Below are positions 1 to 12,300 of a stretch of DNA of 64,000 nt, piece by piece; the stretch's first letter is position 1, and the number at the start of each line of letters is the position of its first letter. This stretch comes from Hymenolepis diminuta (lineage: Eukaryota > Platyhelminthes > Cestoda > Cyclophyllidea > Hymenolepididae), in the NCBI GenBank assembly GCA_900708905.1, contig CAADRB010000114.1, positions 123,368-187,367 on the forward strand, in the 5' to 3' direction. Below the pieces are notes generated by a model. It was not told the origin of the DNA, did no database searches, and was given only the letters and a program-made list of their open reading frames with translations. The position numbers and the translations under genes are program-made.

Positions 1-196
1 ATGCTAAATTCAATGGCAGCAAGAAATTGACCAGATAATAAAATTTGGAAAAATATATTTGAAGTAGGGAGATGTGTATGTTGATCTAATAAATGAGTTA
101 AAAGTTTAACTAATAAGGTAATACTAACTACTAGCTACGACTAACCGTACGTAATTGAACACTTATTGCCCCATCTGTACATTGGTATCCTTAGTT

Positions 197-202
197 TTTA
201 AT
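197..202 (-). terminator. Candidate poly(A) signal (ATTAAA)
   Basis: The minus strand reads ATTAAA here, about 26 bp past the proposed stop codon of the large gene. It is the commonest variant of the canonical signal. AATAAA itself does not occur on the minus strand between here and the window start, so this supports the gene ending inside the window, but weakly. Confidence 0.4.
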
Positions 203-227
203 AGCTTGAAGGTAGTATTCCAATTTG

Positions 228-325
228 TCAGATAGAAGAAATAGACCTGAAATCGAATGGACCGAACATTTGCACAATTTGATGCTTACCACCAAAACCG
301 GAAACCATTGTATACCTCCCTTCTT
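228..325 (-). CDS. Exon 28: C-terminal cytoplasmic tail with PDZ-type ligand (tentative)
   Basis: In phase 1 with exon 27, this exon encodes EEGRYTMVSGFGGKHQI, then QMFGPFDFRSISSI and a TGA stop (230-228). The last three residues S-S-I fit the class I PDZ-ligand pattern [ST]-x-[VIL], as at neurexin C-termini. The acceptor is the second AG of TTTAGAG, which is unusual but is the one that keeps the frame. An ATTAAA poly(A) signal lies 26 bp past the stop. Alternative acceptors further upstream would give short tails ending in WVL or in an immediate stop. Confidence 0.55.
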
Positions 326-3300
326 CTCTAAATTATTACAGAACCCAAATAGGTTCTAAAAGCAAACCGGAAGCAAAAGCACGTGCGGATGAGCGAAATC
401 AAATCAGTAGACGACATTGACATTGTCGCGAGATCATGCTGAAGATAAAGAGGTACGCAAAGCGACAAAGGGAAAAAACCGATGCACCTACCAAGAAGGT
501 CCTTATCGGCTGGTGGAGCTGCCCAGAGTCCGGCAGAAATGCGATCCATCGTGTCGTGGAACTTACCACCAGAGCCTTTGCCCAGACCTGCGCCACCCAC
601 GCAGCAGGGACAACAACCGGGTTTACATCGCCAACAGGCCCAAATGAGGGCGGAAATGAGAGGAAGGAGACAGACCAAGAGACCAGCCAACCAAGGATTG
701 ATCAGACCAAACACACCGGCACCTCCTGCTTGGAGTAGAAGAGGTCCGGAGCCAGCGAATACACCATCTGAACCTCCACCGTATCCAATTGCTATAAACA
801 AAGCACATGATTAATAAGATCTGTTGAGCTATTCAAATTCGTTTGCTTAATTTGACGTGCAATCAGATTAAATTAAATAAGTAAACGTAGAAGCCATTTA
901 GTTAACCTGAAAGTAGGCATACTTTAATGTGCTTTTAATCGAACAGTTTAAGATCTGACAAATGGGAAATGAGCTCCAAATCAAACTGTTAACTTTACAA
1001 ATAAATGCTCGATGGTGTGTTTAATTTTTAAAGTATAAAGAAGAATTTACTTTTATGTCAAGTTGTAAATAAGAGATAGACTTTTAAAAGCGGAATAAAT
1101 TGTTATTGAAGGTTCCAGAAAAGGTATCGTCTTAAAATTAGAATAACGTTAAGTTGAATTCATCGAACGTGCCATTCGCAAAAAGATTCAGACGTTTAGC
1201 ACCCACATTTAATCATCATGCACAAAGAAGTCGATGTAACTTGAATTCGATAAAAATTGACACTGGTTGGAAATTTGTAAGAGCTGATGCAAGCTACTCT
1301 CAGCTATTCTTATCCAAAATATGCTAAATACTTAGTTAGAAGAACTGCAAATGCCGAGTGAGAGGTCAAATTATCCATATTATTAACTATTAGATTTATA
1401 CAAACCATTAAGTGATAATTTTGCCTGTTAGAAGATCACCATTGCATAGTTTATAATGGATCCTCAGTATTATCTACATAAGAGGTTCTAAGAGAATTAA
1501 GAACGATATTAAAAGGGAGAAAGTAAGATATTTATAGTGGAATGGAATTGAAGGATGAATCTTTATTCTCCATAATATATATCTTACATACTCTCTAATC
1601 ATCACTAAATTTAATTATCTTGTCTTTATAGTAATGTCTGTAAACTTTTAACCCTTCCTGACCCAAGCACTCCATAGACAAATATCGTGTGTCCTCAGCT
1701 GGCCTATTTCTCATCGATCGGAAAAGATAAGCATACCTCGGACGATGGTAGCAGACACCGCATGGTCGGCCCTGCTATTAGCCAGTCTTGTCTGCACTGG
1801 CCCTTCCTTTTCCTACAATCGTCCCGACCAATTATATCCTTATGCGTGTCCTCACCCAAAGTGTCGATTATAAATAGCCTCCATTACACACACACACCCC
1901 AGGGAACCCTAGCTCGTCAGACGCATCTCCCGTTGCTCAATCCTTCTCCTCCAATTCNNNNNNNNNNNNTGAGACTCTGTACTGAGCTTTGTTCAATACA
2001 ACCTGGTCAACGCAATCCTTGGTGTTCTTTCATTTATTGTTAGCCATCTGCCGCTACATACTGGTGACCCTTAACAATCTGGTGGCCCTCTACAAACTGG
2101 TGACTCTGCCACTACAAATTGGCGACCCTGTAAAAGACCGCTATAGAATCAAAGAAAAGTGGATGCAGGATTCTTAACTTCACTGCCTAATTGATGGCAA
2201 ACCTCATTTGAGGAAATGGCGCATATACAACTGAGAGGAAACTCTTGGAAATATACCTCCCATCTGATATAACCAAATCGCATATGTGAAAACTAACCCT
2301 TTTTCGCTATTTGCACTGTAAAGTAAATACGCGCAGTTGCGAACTGTTCGATTTTAAATAATTTCTCAATTCTTAGATAAGTAGGTAACTATTTAATTAA
2401 AACATTTTGTATTATTAATGATTTTTCTTGCAAAATAAATGGAATTTATCCATTTTGACATATACGTATGTGCAAGTCTGGTTTTATTCGAAACGCGTGA
2501 ACCTATCTTCATATGCTGTCCACACGTGCTTCTGTGACAATTTAGATTTGGTCTGGACTAAGGGAAAGTGAATTAGGCCATCTTAACCAGAATCCCAAAT
2601 ATGTAGTGCATTACGACAATATTCTTTATAAACTTCAAATTCTTGCACTTCTTATTATGAAATATTAGACGAGATAACTGTAAAAGACGTCATTCTTGAT
2701 TGATGTGTTTCAATCAATATTCATCAAGAGAAATCTGCACTGGTTTTTTGCATAATCGCGAGATCAACCAGAGCAAAAATAACGTAGATATGGGCATAAT
2801 AAAAGATACGCGTTTTTTTAGAGTCTCCGTTCTTCACTTTCCGAGTAAAAAATAGAATATGAAATATATCGTCTAGATATTATAAGGCGAATTCGAACCT
2901 TCTTTTTTAGACATTTCATCAGAAAGGGAAGATCAAATACTTAAAAAGCTTAAAATTGGCAATTATTAGTAGTTACCTTCGAAAGAGCTTACGAGTGAAA
3001 AATCAATGGCGAAATTGTAATCATAAATTATTGAAACTTGGCATAAAAATCAGAAAACAAAGAGCGACGAAGAATAAGCTGGTGCAATTGACTTACGGAT
3101 TTCAGACATCTTCATTCCTGGTAAATAAAAGTTTAGAACATTATAATTAAGCGAGAAGATGAGCCAAGAGGAACTTACCTTTTGTGGAGAATGTTTAATG
3201 TAGTAGTACCTACACTACTCTCATTCAGGATTAAGCAAACGCAAAGGTCAATCGAAGGTAATTTGCACATGCATAATTCTCTCGCTATTCTGAATGGTTC

Positions 3301-6300
3301 ACATTAGGCTGATTTAACTATCATAAAGCGATTGAGATACTGCTTGTATTTTCATTTTAATTTATTTCTAAGTACTATTTAAAGGGGAATGCAAAGACTG
3401 CCTTACGAGGTACGACAAGGTTACCGTCACCAACGCCAGAGCCAACGATAGCTCCTCCGTGAACGCCATCAACAGGAATGCTAGGAGGGAAGGGAAGGGG
3501 TGGTGGTTGGGTGGTTGCTATGGGTGGCATCAGAAGATGTGGCATCACCACAATCACGACATCGTCTTTGTCGCCCACTCCTCGACCTGGAACTATCATC
3601 ACGTTCGAGTTTACTGACAATTCACCGCTTTCCGACACCAAGTTCTGACCGTTCCAATCAAATGCTGCAGAAAAGAAAATGGACAATGATTAATGATACG
3701 TAATGGTATTTCGATGACTGTACACATTTTGAAAGAATGCAAAGGCGATTTTTTTATTCTCACGTTGTCTCTGCAACACAAGTATCCCATCGCAAACTAT
3801 TCATTGTGTTTTGTGTCCTTTTACTTATGCCTTAACTACATTTACCTCCTTTGTTAACTTCAATTCACAGTAATTTTACATTTCAGTACCAATCCATCTT
3901 TTACGAACCCTTCTCCCTTGGATTCTCCAATGCATACAAACTTTTAGTCTAATTTATCGCCGAACATATGATATTTGATACGTTCGCTTAACGCGCACAG
4001 CATGTACGTAACTGCTTTCCCAGTAATTTTCATAGACTTCATAGAAAAACAAATTGTCTTCCAGAATCTATTTGCAGAGAATGCGATTGATAATTGAAAT
4101 GACTGACTTAAAAGAATGAGATCATCGGTCATGAAAGAGGTGTAACTAAGATCTTTATTTAGTCATTAATTACTTGAAATGGATCAATGTTAATAATAAT
4201 AAAGTTTTCTGAATTAATTTAAATGAATGCCATTATCTTTATTTTATTTCTGTCAGGTACCGTTTTTATTAAATTTTTTTATGACTGAAAGAAAAGTTTG
4301 TATTTTTCTGTCTGTGAGTTTGAATCATTGAGAATATTTTGCGTTTCCGTAAATGTAATATGTTCAAAATGTCGTCTGAGAGAATTAATCAAAATGTCTC
4401 GAGACTTGACATTCATAAGGCGACATTGAAATTGAAGAAACAAAATTTGTAATTTAGAATAAATTCCCATAAAATGGGCATTTTTCCATAGTAGATAAGT
4501 GGAACGCAAACGAAAAGTCGTAAAAATGCAAATTTACCGCCAATAACACCGTTGAAAGAATGTCTGAAATTGCGGTCAGCTCCGAGAATTATCTCATTCG
4601 TGATCAGAGATGCACTATTGTCAAGGAGATCTGGAAAGAAAAAAGTAGATGCAGTGTTATAATACCAAAAGCCCACAAATATTGTTCTCAGCAGGTATCT
4701 AAGGAGACAATAAACAAAGGTAACTTAATCTTGCAAAATGATGAACTGATGTGCCATTCGTAGGAAATAAAAGTAATGAATGAATAATAAGGTTCTGGAG
4801 ATATCAGCAGAATAGTTGATTAATGCGAAAATAACTCTTAAAGATAGCGTGGCAGGCACTTAAATTTTATAAAAATTTATGGTAAAAATGTTTCATTCAA
4901 ATGAATTTCTGGCTAAGATATCATTGCTAATGTCGAGCATTCATTATACAAGTTTGATGAAAAATGAATATCGGGACAAGATGGAGAATGTAATGCTATC
5001 TATGTGCATTAAATGGGCCTTTTCTTTCAGACAATTAACTGATTTTAAAAAAATAGGCCTACCACGATCAAAGATGCTAAGAATAATCACATCCTCATTA
5101 TTTTAGTAAATATAGAGAAATATGGAATGTCGTACTATAGTCAGAAAGGCGCGAAATAGTGAAAATTAGTAAAAAGTAGTTGCTTATATGTTGAGAATAA
5201 TGATGATGTTGAAACGAAAAGAACACATTACGTTGTTTAGTTCTCTTTAACTAACCTGATCAATTTCCAAGACACTGCAGTTCCCACGCAATATTTTCAC
5301 TTTGTATAAATGATAAAGCATATAGTAGTCCCGTTACATAAGATACTGATCGTCATTTACAACATTTGCAAACTGATCGAATATGGGACATTTCTGTGGT
5401 TTAATGTAGGCAGGTAGCAACTGTTACGTGTGTGCTATACGCAATTTTATTACCAATTTTAAAAAAATCTCATATTTTGGTTGTATGTTAACATGCCAAA
5501 GTAAAAAAATGAATAAAATTTCAATTTTGCTTCTAATTAACTATAATATAGATGAAAGACCATGAACAAGTTAAATGGATAAGCCAACTAAAGAATCAAA
5601 TATTCAAGGCAAATTAGTGGAAGTATAAAGTGGACAGAATAAAAGCATATTACTGGTGAAGGATTTTCTATTCATATGCCTTATTTCGATTATTTAAAAG
5701 AACAAGAAACTTTGTAAAAATAATTTAAATAATGTTAAATATAAAGAAAAGCAGACCATCGTCTGTTATTTAGTTTAGATTGAGCCAATGTTATTTCATA
5801 GTCATAAGCGTAATAATTTATAATTTATCGATACATTATTAAATACAATCGTACCATGAAAAAATGGTGCCTTACCACAGTAACAGTATACAATTTGGTA
5901 ACTAATGTAAAAGTTATATCAATTGAAATTGCGATAAAAAGGTAGTCAGAATTATAAAATTATTTCATAAATGCGCAGCAAAGATGACTTACTCTTAAAT
6001 CCGTTTGATGATAAAAGTACCGTGAGGTAATTCAAGAGATATAAAATGTAAACTTCGAGTTCAAAGGATATTTAGTAAGTGCTGAAGTAACGCAATAGTT
6101 TAATTTTTGCTTAGGCAGTAAGCCTCTCGTAAACGTGCCAGGATGCACACAGGCTGCGCCTGATTGGCTACCTAACTACGCATGACCTAGAGTGTACCAA
6201 TCACACGCACCGTAATTTGCACTGCGCGCAAAGACAGTGTGAGAGATAACGGAGGAAATTAATTAAATGGAGAATTCTGACTCACAGGTGTCGTAGTAGG

Positions 6301-9300
6301 TCGTATGATGACCGTCCACGGACCAATCCCATCGACTTCCGTTACGAGCCAATGTAATTACGTGCATTTTACCGTCATCGCATTGTTGATAGGGCGCGCT
6401 TATCAAGCGGATTTCATCCTTGGTATTCGATACGAACACCTGTTGCCCCTTCTATAAGCATGCACAAAAAATAATGTTTTTTAGTGAAATGCAAATAACA
6501 ATATCCTTCATGCTTGACTAATTGATTCAAAACATATGAATCACAGTGGACAAATCACCCCGCCTACGGGGTTGAATCCACAGCTGTTCAGAATTTTCAT
6601 AATGCGACTGAAAATAGTAGGTGGAGAAAAAGGCACATATTTTGGCGCAAAATTAGCAAAAGATAGAATAAAGATGGGCAGTGATTAATTACTGCAGGCT
6701 CTTCGTATATTCCAATGCAGAAGAGAATGCTTAATGAGTGATTCAAAGTGAACATACATGTGATTCACACAGGTGGTCATTTATTATTTGGCCTAATTAT
6801 GTGATGTAAATCACACATAAATTTTATTGTTCTGTGCAGTCGGTTCTTTTTGCAGAACACAAGAAGATATACATCATGCGTCTATTAGAGAAAAAAGTGG
6901 GATTTCTCGCAAGAATTTATCGAAAGTCTCTCAGCAAATTTCTCCCAGTAATGTTGCAATTTATAGCTACAAGAAGGTCTATCCATTAAGTTCAATCTGT
7001 GCTTTAAAATCACTGACAGAGACAGATTCAGCGATTTCGACAATAATGATTCCAAACCAATCAGGCAGAGAAGTGATTTGAACAAAAGAACATATTTGCA
7101 GAATCTTCATACGCTAACATCCATACATCTCCTACACGTTTCAATATTAAGATTTTCCAATAAGTGAACACTAAAGAGGTAAAATACAACTTAATGGGAT
7201 GTCGATCCGTTCTAACAAAAATTCATTATTGGCAGGATAACGATTTTGACAAGATTTCGAAGAAACACAGACAGAGAGTGAGACAGTTATTTCTTACCAT
7301 GTAAACATCGTAGTACCTTCCATCATTTGACATGAATCGTGCGATCGGCCCATCCGTGGCATATGTTTGGAAAGCCACTCTCATTCTGTCCACATTTGTG
7401 CGTTTCGGAGGTGAAACCGACAAGATGATGTACGCGCCGTTACCAGTCACTGCAGGTAGCACACCTCGTGTTGCTGAAATAACACATTTAAAAAAGCAAT
7501 TTGTTATCGCTTGGTCAATCAGCCATCAGACACTCGAATTGGAACAGGCAATGTTCTAAATCTTAAATGCTTCATTTATTATTTCGAGTTATTTTCCCTA
7601 AGAATTCTGTAATTATTCCAAAGCTCGAACTCTTAAATGTAGGAAAGAACAAAGTGATTTACTTATTCAATAGTCAGTTTGTAAACAACGTATTGTGCCA
7701 AACCTTTCTTCTAAATTTCTTTCTGTGAAAAGCCATTACTTTATTCTGTGCCAAATATTTTCCCATGAAATCGGATCACCTTTACTGCTTTGCAGGCCAA
7801 ATTCAATTGCACTTAAATATTTTGGACAATTTTGCAATTAAATCTCGCAAAATATTCCCCACAAAAGATGCACTATATAGCAGTAACTCGGCTAATATTT
7901 CCGCCTTTTCTGTAATCAATTGACCAAATCTTATAATAAACCAAATTGTTCAAATCGTGCAACTTGTCTCTGCATTGACATGCAACGTAACTTCCGCGTC
8001 GGTACACTGCATGAGTTTTAGGCTGAGTACTTCTAATTACTCTTATATGTTAAAAAGTAGAGTCATCATTTTCCAGCCAACTCCCAACGTCAAATCGAGC
8101 TTTACTCTAGCGTCCCCTCACCCTGGAGACAACAGACCATGTAATGCAAAGAAATTACTTTCTACCAAAATCGTTAAACTATATCAGGACTAAAAATTCT
8201 AATAGACCTTCCATACTGTGAATGTCAGTCTAAGGGAAATACAAAGTGAAATAGTGAAATGCAGCATTTTCAGTTGTATTGGAAAGAAACGTCTTTGCAT
8301 TATGTGTCGTAATTGTTGCAAGCGTCATTGAACCATTTTCGAATATGGTGTAGAACTTATAAGAAACACATTTGGTCAAGAATTCGATGTATCGTCAAAG
8401 TGAAGAAATGTATTTTCAACTACGGGCAAATTAAAATAATTGAAAAAGCACAGCCGAAGATAGATGAAAGCGAAGTAAATACCGATACGACGCCTCTTCA
8501 TATAACGAAAATTTTCGATAATAAACCCAACAGTGTACATGCTACCTCCAACGACTTATTTCAAGAATTAAAGGACGGTAATAAGATTATCTTACGCTGT
8601 TCGCATCTTGAACCTTGCCATCCAGTAAGACGACAGTCACATTTGAGTTCATAATCCTTAACATAGCAGATTCCACCATTGAAACAGAAATCAGGTAAAC
8701 ACTGAGGTACTGGTTTCTTTCCAGGAAGAATGAAACTTGGTAAAAGTACGTAGATGACTTCCCCAGTGATAACCTGAAGACCTCCCTTGGCTTCGTCAAT
8801 CGGATATCGACCGTTCCAGTAGAGACCTATCGAAGGGATAAAATGTCAAGAAATAGCGTTTTAAAAGATAATTAGACGCTGAATTAAACTAAAATTCTTC
8901 TAGAATTAGCGTTTTACTTTCTGAACAGACATATTTTTACCCAAAAATTTGAAAATATTAAGTAAAAAATCCATTTTAATTATCTCGTAGAGTGTAAGAC
9001 GGCATGACTTGCAAAATTGACGGTTTAAGTACCAGATTTATCATAGGATCGCGAACGGAAAATAAGACCAAAATAAAACTGGATTGGCCTTTTATTCTTA
9101 TATATACCTTCCAGCTAGATAATCTTGTTAAGACATCTTTAGGACTAAGTCTAGATGTTTCTGGTTAGGAAAAGTCTGTCCTCTGATATGGTAAAAAATA
9201 ACTGATAGGATTAGTCTTAGCTTATATCAATTCTAGGCTGTGTAGTTATGAAAATGAAAGTGTCACCAAATCCCTTCTAATGTTTTTTTAAAACGCCCAT

Positions 9301-12300
9301 CAAGAAAATGTCCATAATCATAAATCTTAGTTTATGAAAGCCCGCGCACAGCACATTTTGCCTCCAGGACTTTAAAAACTTAGTGAAATGTTCTCAAATA
9401 TCCCTGGTCATAAGCCCCAGAAATCCTATTTTCCCAAGTCTTACATTATGCTTCAAACATCCTTTCCCCAGCTTCCCTTTACACGAAATATTGAAAAGAC
9501 TTGGTTTACTTACCGCCAATAGCACCGCGGAAAATGTCTTCTCTGTTTCTGTCAGCTCCAACGTAGAGAGTTGTGTAAGTGATACTTTGGTCACTTCTAT
9601 CAGTAATACCTACAAACCAAATAGTTGAACAGTAAAAACCTTCATGAGAAGAGTAAAAAAATCGAATCAGATTTTGACTCTTCTCACCTGTCATTGGCAG
9701 ATTGACAATTTGATCGTTGTCAAGAGTGACGAGCATGCGATCACCTCTACGTTCAATGCTGACAATGTGGTATGCTCCGTCGTTGACAATGTTCGGGTAC
9801 ATGTATTCCTGACCGTTCCTATCCACCACAATATGACCGTTACGCTGAAAGATTATTAGGATATTTTAGTGAAATTCGTGGCGAGTAAATATATGCGGTT
9901 GCTATTAATAAGTTAAAGATCTGTCCCAGTTCTTCATTTACGATACTAAACTTACCGAATCAGCGCGCTGTAGAAGTTGTGATTGTAGCAAGAGAAAAAA
10001 GTTTATTCTTTGATTTATTTTTTATTGATCAAGACCTGTAAAAAAGCCACTAATGATGAAACCTTCAGTGGTTAACGGTCCCAATTTCTGATAATTTGAC
10101 TCAACCCGCTTTTCTTATTTAGTATCGTTCACCTGGGAACGAGCGTTCTTCCCATCCGACAAGTTAATCGGTCCGATATCTTCCGACCAATTCATAACTC
10201 TATACTCTTTTATTTAAGTTTAGGTTGTTACAAGAACAATTACCGACTAAAATGCTTCCCGTTGTATTTACTATAATCTCAATTATGAGAGAAGTTCGGT
10301 AGAATATGAGGGATGTACGCTTATTCACAGCACAGAGTGGAAAATTTTCCTATCTAGACTAATGTGCTCAAAACATCTTATAAACCCCATATAGATACGC
10401 GTTTATACAAGGACAAGGTACGGCATACCAGCGTCCTGAACAAAATATAGGGCTTGATTAGAGTAAAGGAATACATATGATCCTATCAAGAGAGGCGATC
10501 CCTACAGCTTAGTGCAACTACGTTAGATTTGAAATGAGCGATAACCTCAAAAAAGCTAACACAAAGTGCATGTGTAAGATTGTATTTGAACAAATAATTG
10601 AATTATTGGCGCATTAAGAAATGAATTTAGCTTACTCAAATAATATCCACAGAATCATTTTCAGAGAGATAAACCGGGTAAATTAGAGAACTACGAAAGG
10701 ATTATTTTGGGCGAAAAAGAGGGCTCTACTTTTATTCTCTCGTAATATAAGTGCGTCAAATTAATTGTGCATGACCTAAATTTGTATTGCGATAATCAAA
10801 ACGGAGTAACTGATATGCACAAGATTTAAATAAAGAAGACTACTAACGAATAGACACACGTTAAAACGCATTAAATACGGATACCTTAAAGATATTTATT
10901 GTAAGGGCGTTCTAACAAAAGAGATAGCCTCAAACAAACATGTTAATATTAAATGCGATTCCTTCGCCTAATTTTATAAATTTTATTAGTTCTGAGATAT
11001 AAAAATGCGATCTCGTTTATTTTAACTCTTAAATGTAATATAACCTAAAGTGTTAGACGTGACTGTCATAAAAAAATTTCAGGAAATAACTCACGATTTT
11101 AATGCCCCAATGAGCCCCGATTGTTGTAACAAAATCGAGAATGGTTCCCGATTGTGAGTAAGTCTTGAATCCAACTGTAACATTATCTTCGGTAGTTTTG
11201 AATGGCGGATTTAGATCGTACACCATGTAGCCGACTTTTTCGTAGTCAATATAAATGCCATTCACATCTAAAAATACCAAAGATAAACAATAAATGTTAA
11301 CAGTAATGAAGTTTAACATTGCAAGATAAGCGAATGAAAGCAGTTAACAAGATCAGAGAAGTTGTGATTTTTTATTCACTTTTGATTCTCTTCTATCATA
11401 AGCATGTATTAAATCATAGGAAACCCCACAGTGCAGCAACTATCATGCGTTATTTTGTTGAGCGTAAACTAATGACAAATACTCTATGAAAGATCTTTTA
11501 ATAGAGTCGAATAAAATACTGTGGAAACTAAGCTTTATTGTCCGCCAAGAGTGCCTTCTTATTAACCTAAGTAAATTCAAAAGTACAAGGAGAGATGGAG
11601 TAAATATTAGGAACATATAAGTGAAAATGAGTGAGATCTTTCACAAATTGCCCCTCTTCGTGTATCTAAAATTCATACTACAAAATGATTTTTTTATTGT
11701 GCGTAAGGGGAATGTACAGTTCCTAGATCAGAATCTTCTTCTGAAATTCTCATGTTTTAATTTCCTAAAAGGACCAAGGAGGGCTGATTATTTCATTATG
11801 TGAGGCGGCACTAGTAACCAATCAACTTAAAAAAAAGACAAATGAGCTCACCTATCTCAGTTCGAGAAAAAAGAAAACTTGCTTCACTAGTCACTCACAA
11901 AAATGTTAACTTTGATTAAGCTGAATCTATTAATAGTTGGAAGATTCTTTAATTTAGTGATGAGATTTCCCAATTTGGTGTGACTAAAAACATATTGTCT
12001 CTGAACTGGGATCGAAACCACTAACACAGACTAATCGCGATTACTTCAATCTGAATTGTAACCCTGTTTGAATGTGATCATCATTTTATTTTTATTTTTC
12101 TAAATTCAAGTTGGTTCATTCTTAACGAATAACTTGGGTCTTAGCAACTTAGCAAGTCCAAACAGGTAGTTCTATAGAATATGTGGAGGATAAATATTCT
12201 TAATAGACGTGAATTCAGCCATGATTGCATGCTTGGCATGAAACAATAAACAAGCTCCACTGGAATTTGACCAAAAATAAGCAACTTATATAAGAGCTGT

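Larger units (their letters stand above)
792..3406 (-). other. Intron 26 (2.6 kb), host to an LTR fragment
   Basis: This is the intron between the juxtamembrane exon 26 and the transmembrane exon 27. Besides the LTR-like block at 1688-2058 and its flanking short tandem repeats, the rest is AT-rich and shows no motif I recognise. Short open frames here (for example 2956-3150 on the plus strand) have no coding features. Confidence 0.7.

Noticed and set aside
328..801. 157-codon minus-strand frame taken as a whole protein
   Set aside because: Only 791-492 fits as an exon; past the donors the frame runs into an intron with acceptor-like tracts.
8313..8654. 113-codon plus-strand frame
   Set aside because: Its end overlaps exon 22 antisense and the rest is intronic AT-rich sequence with no features.
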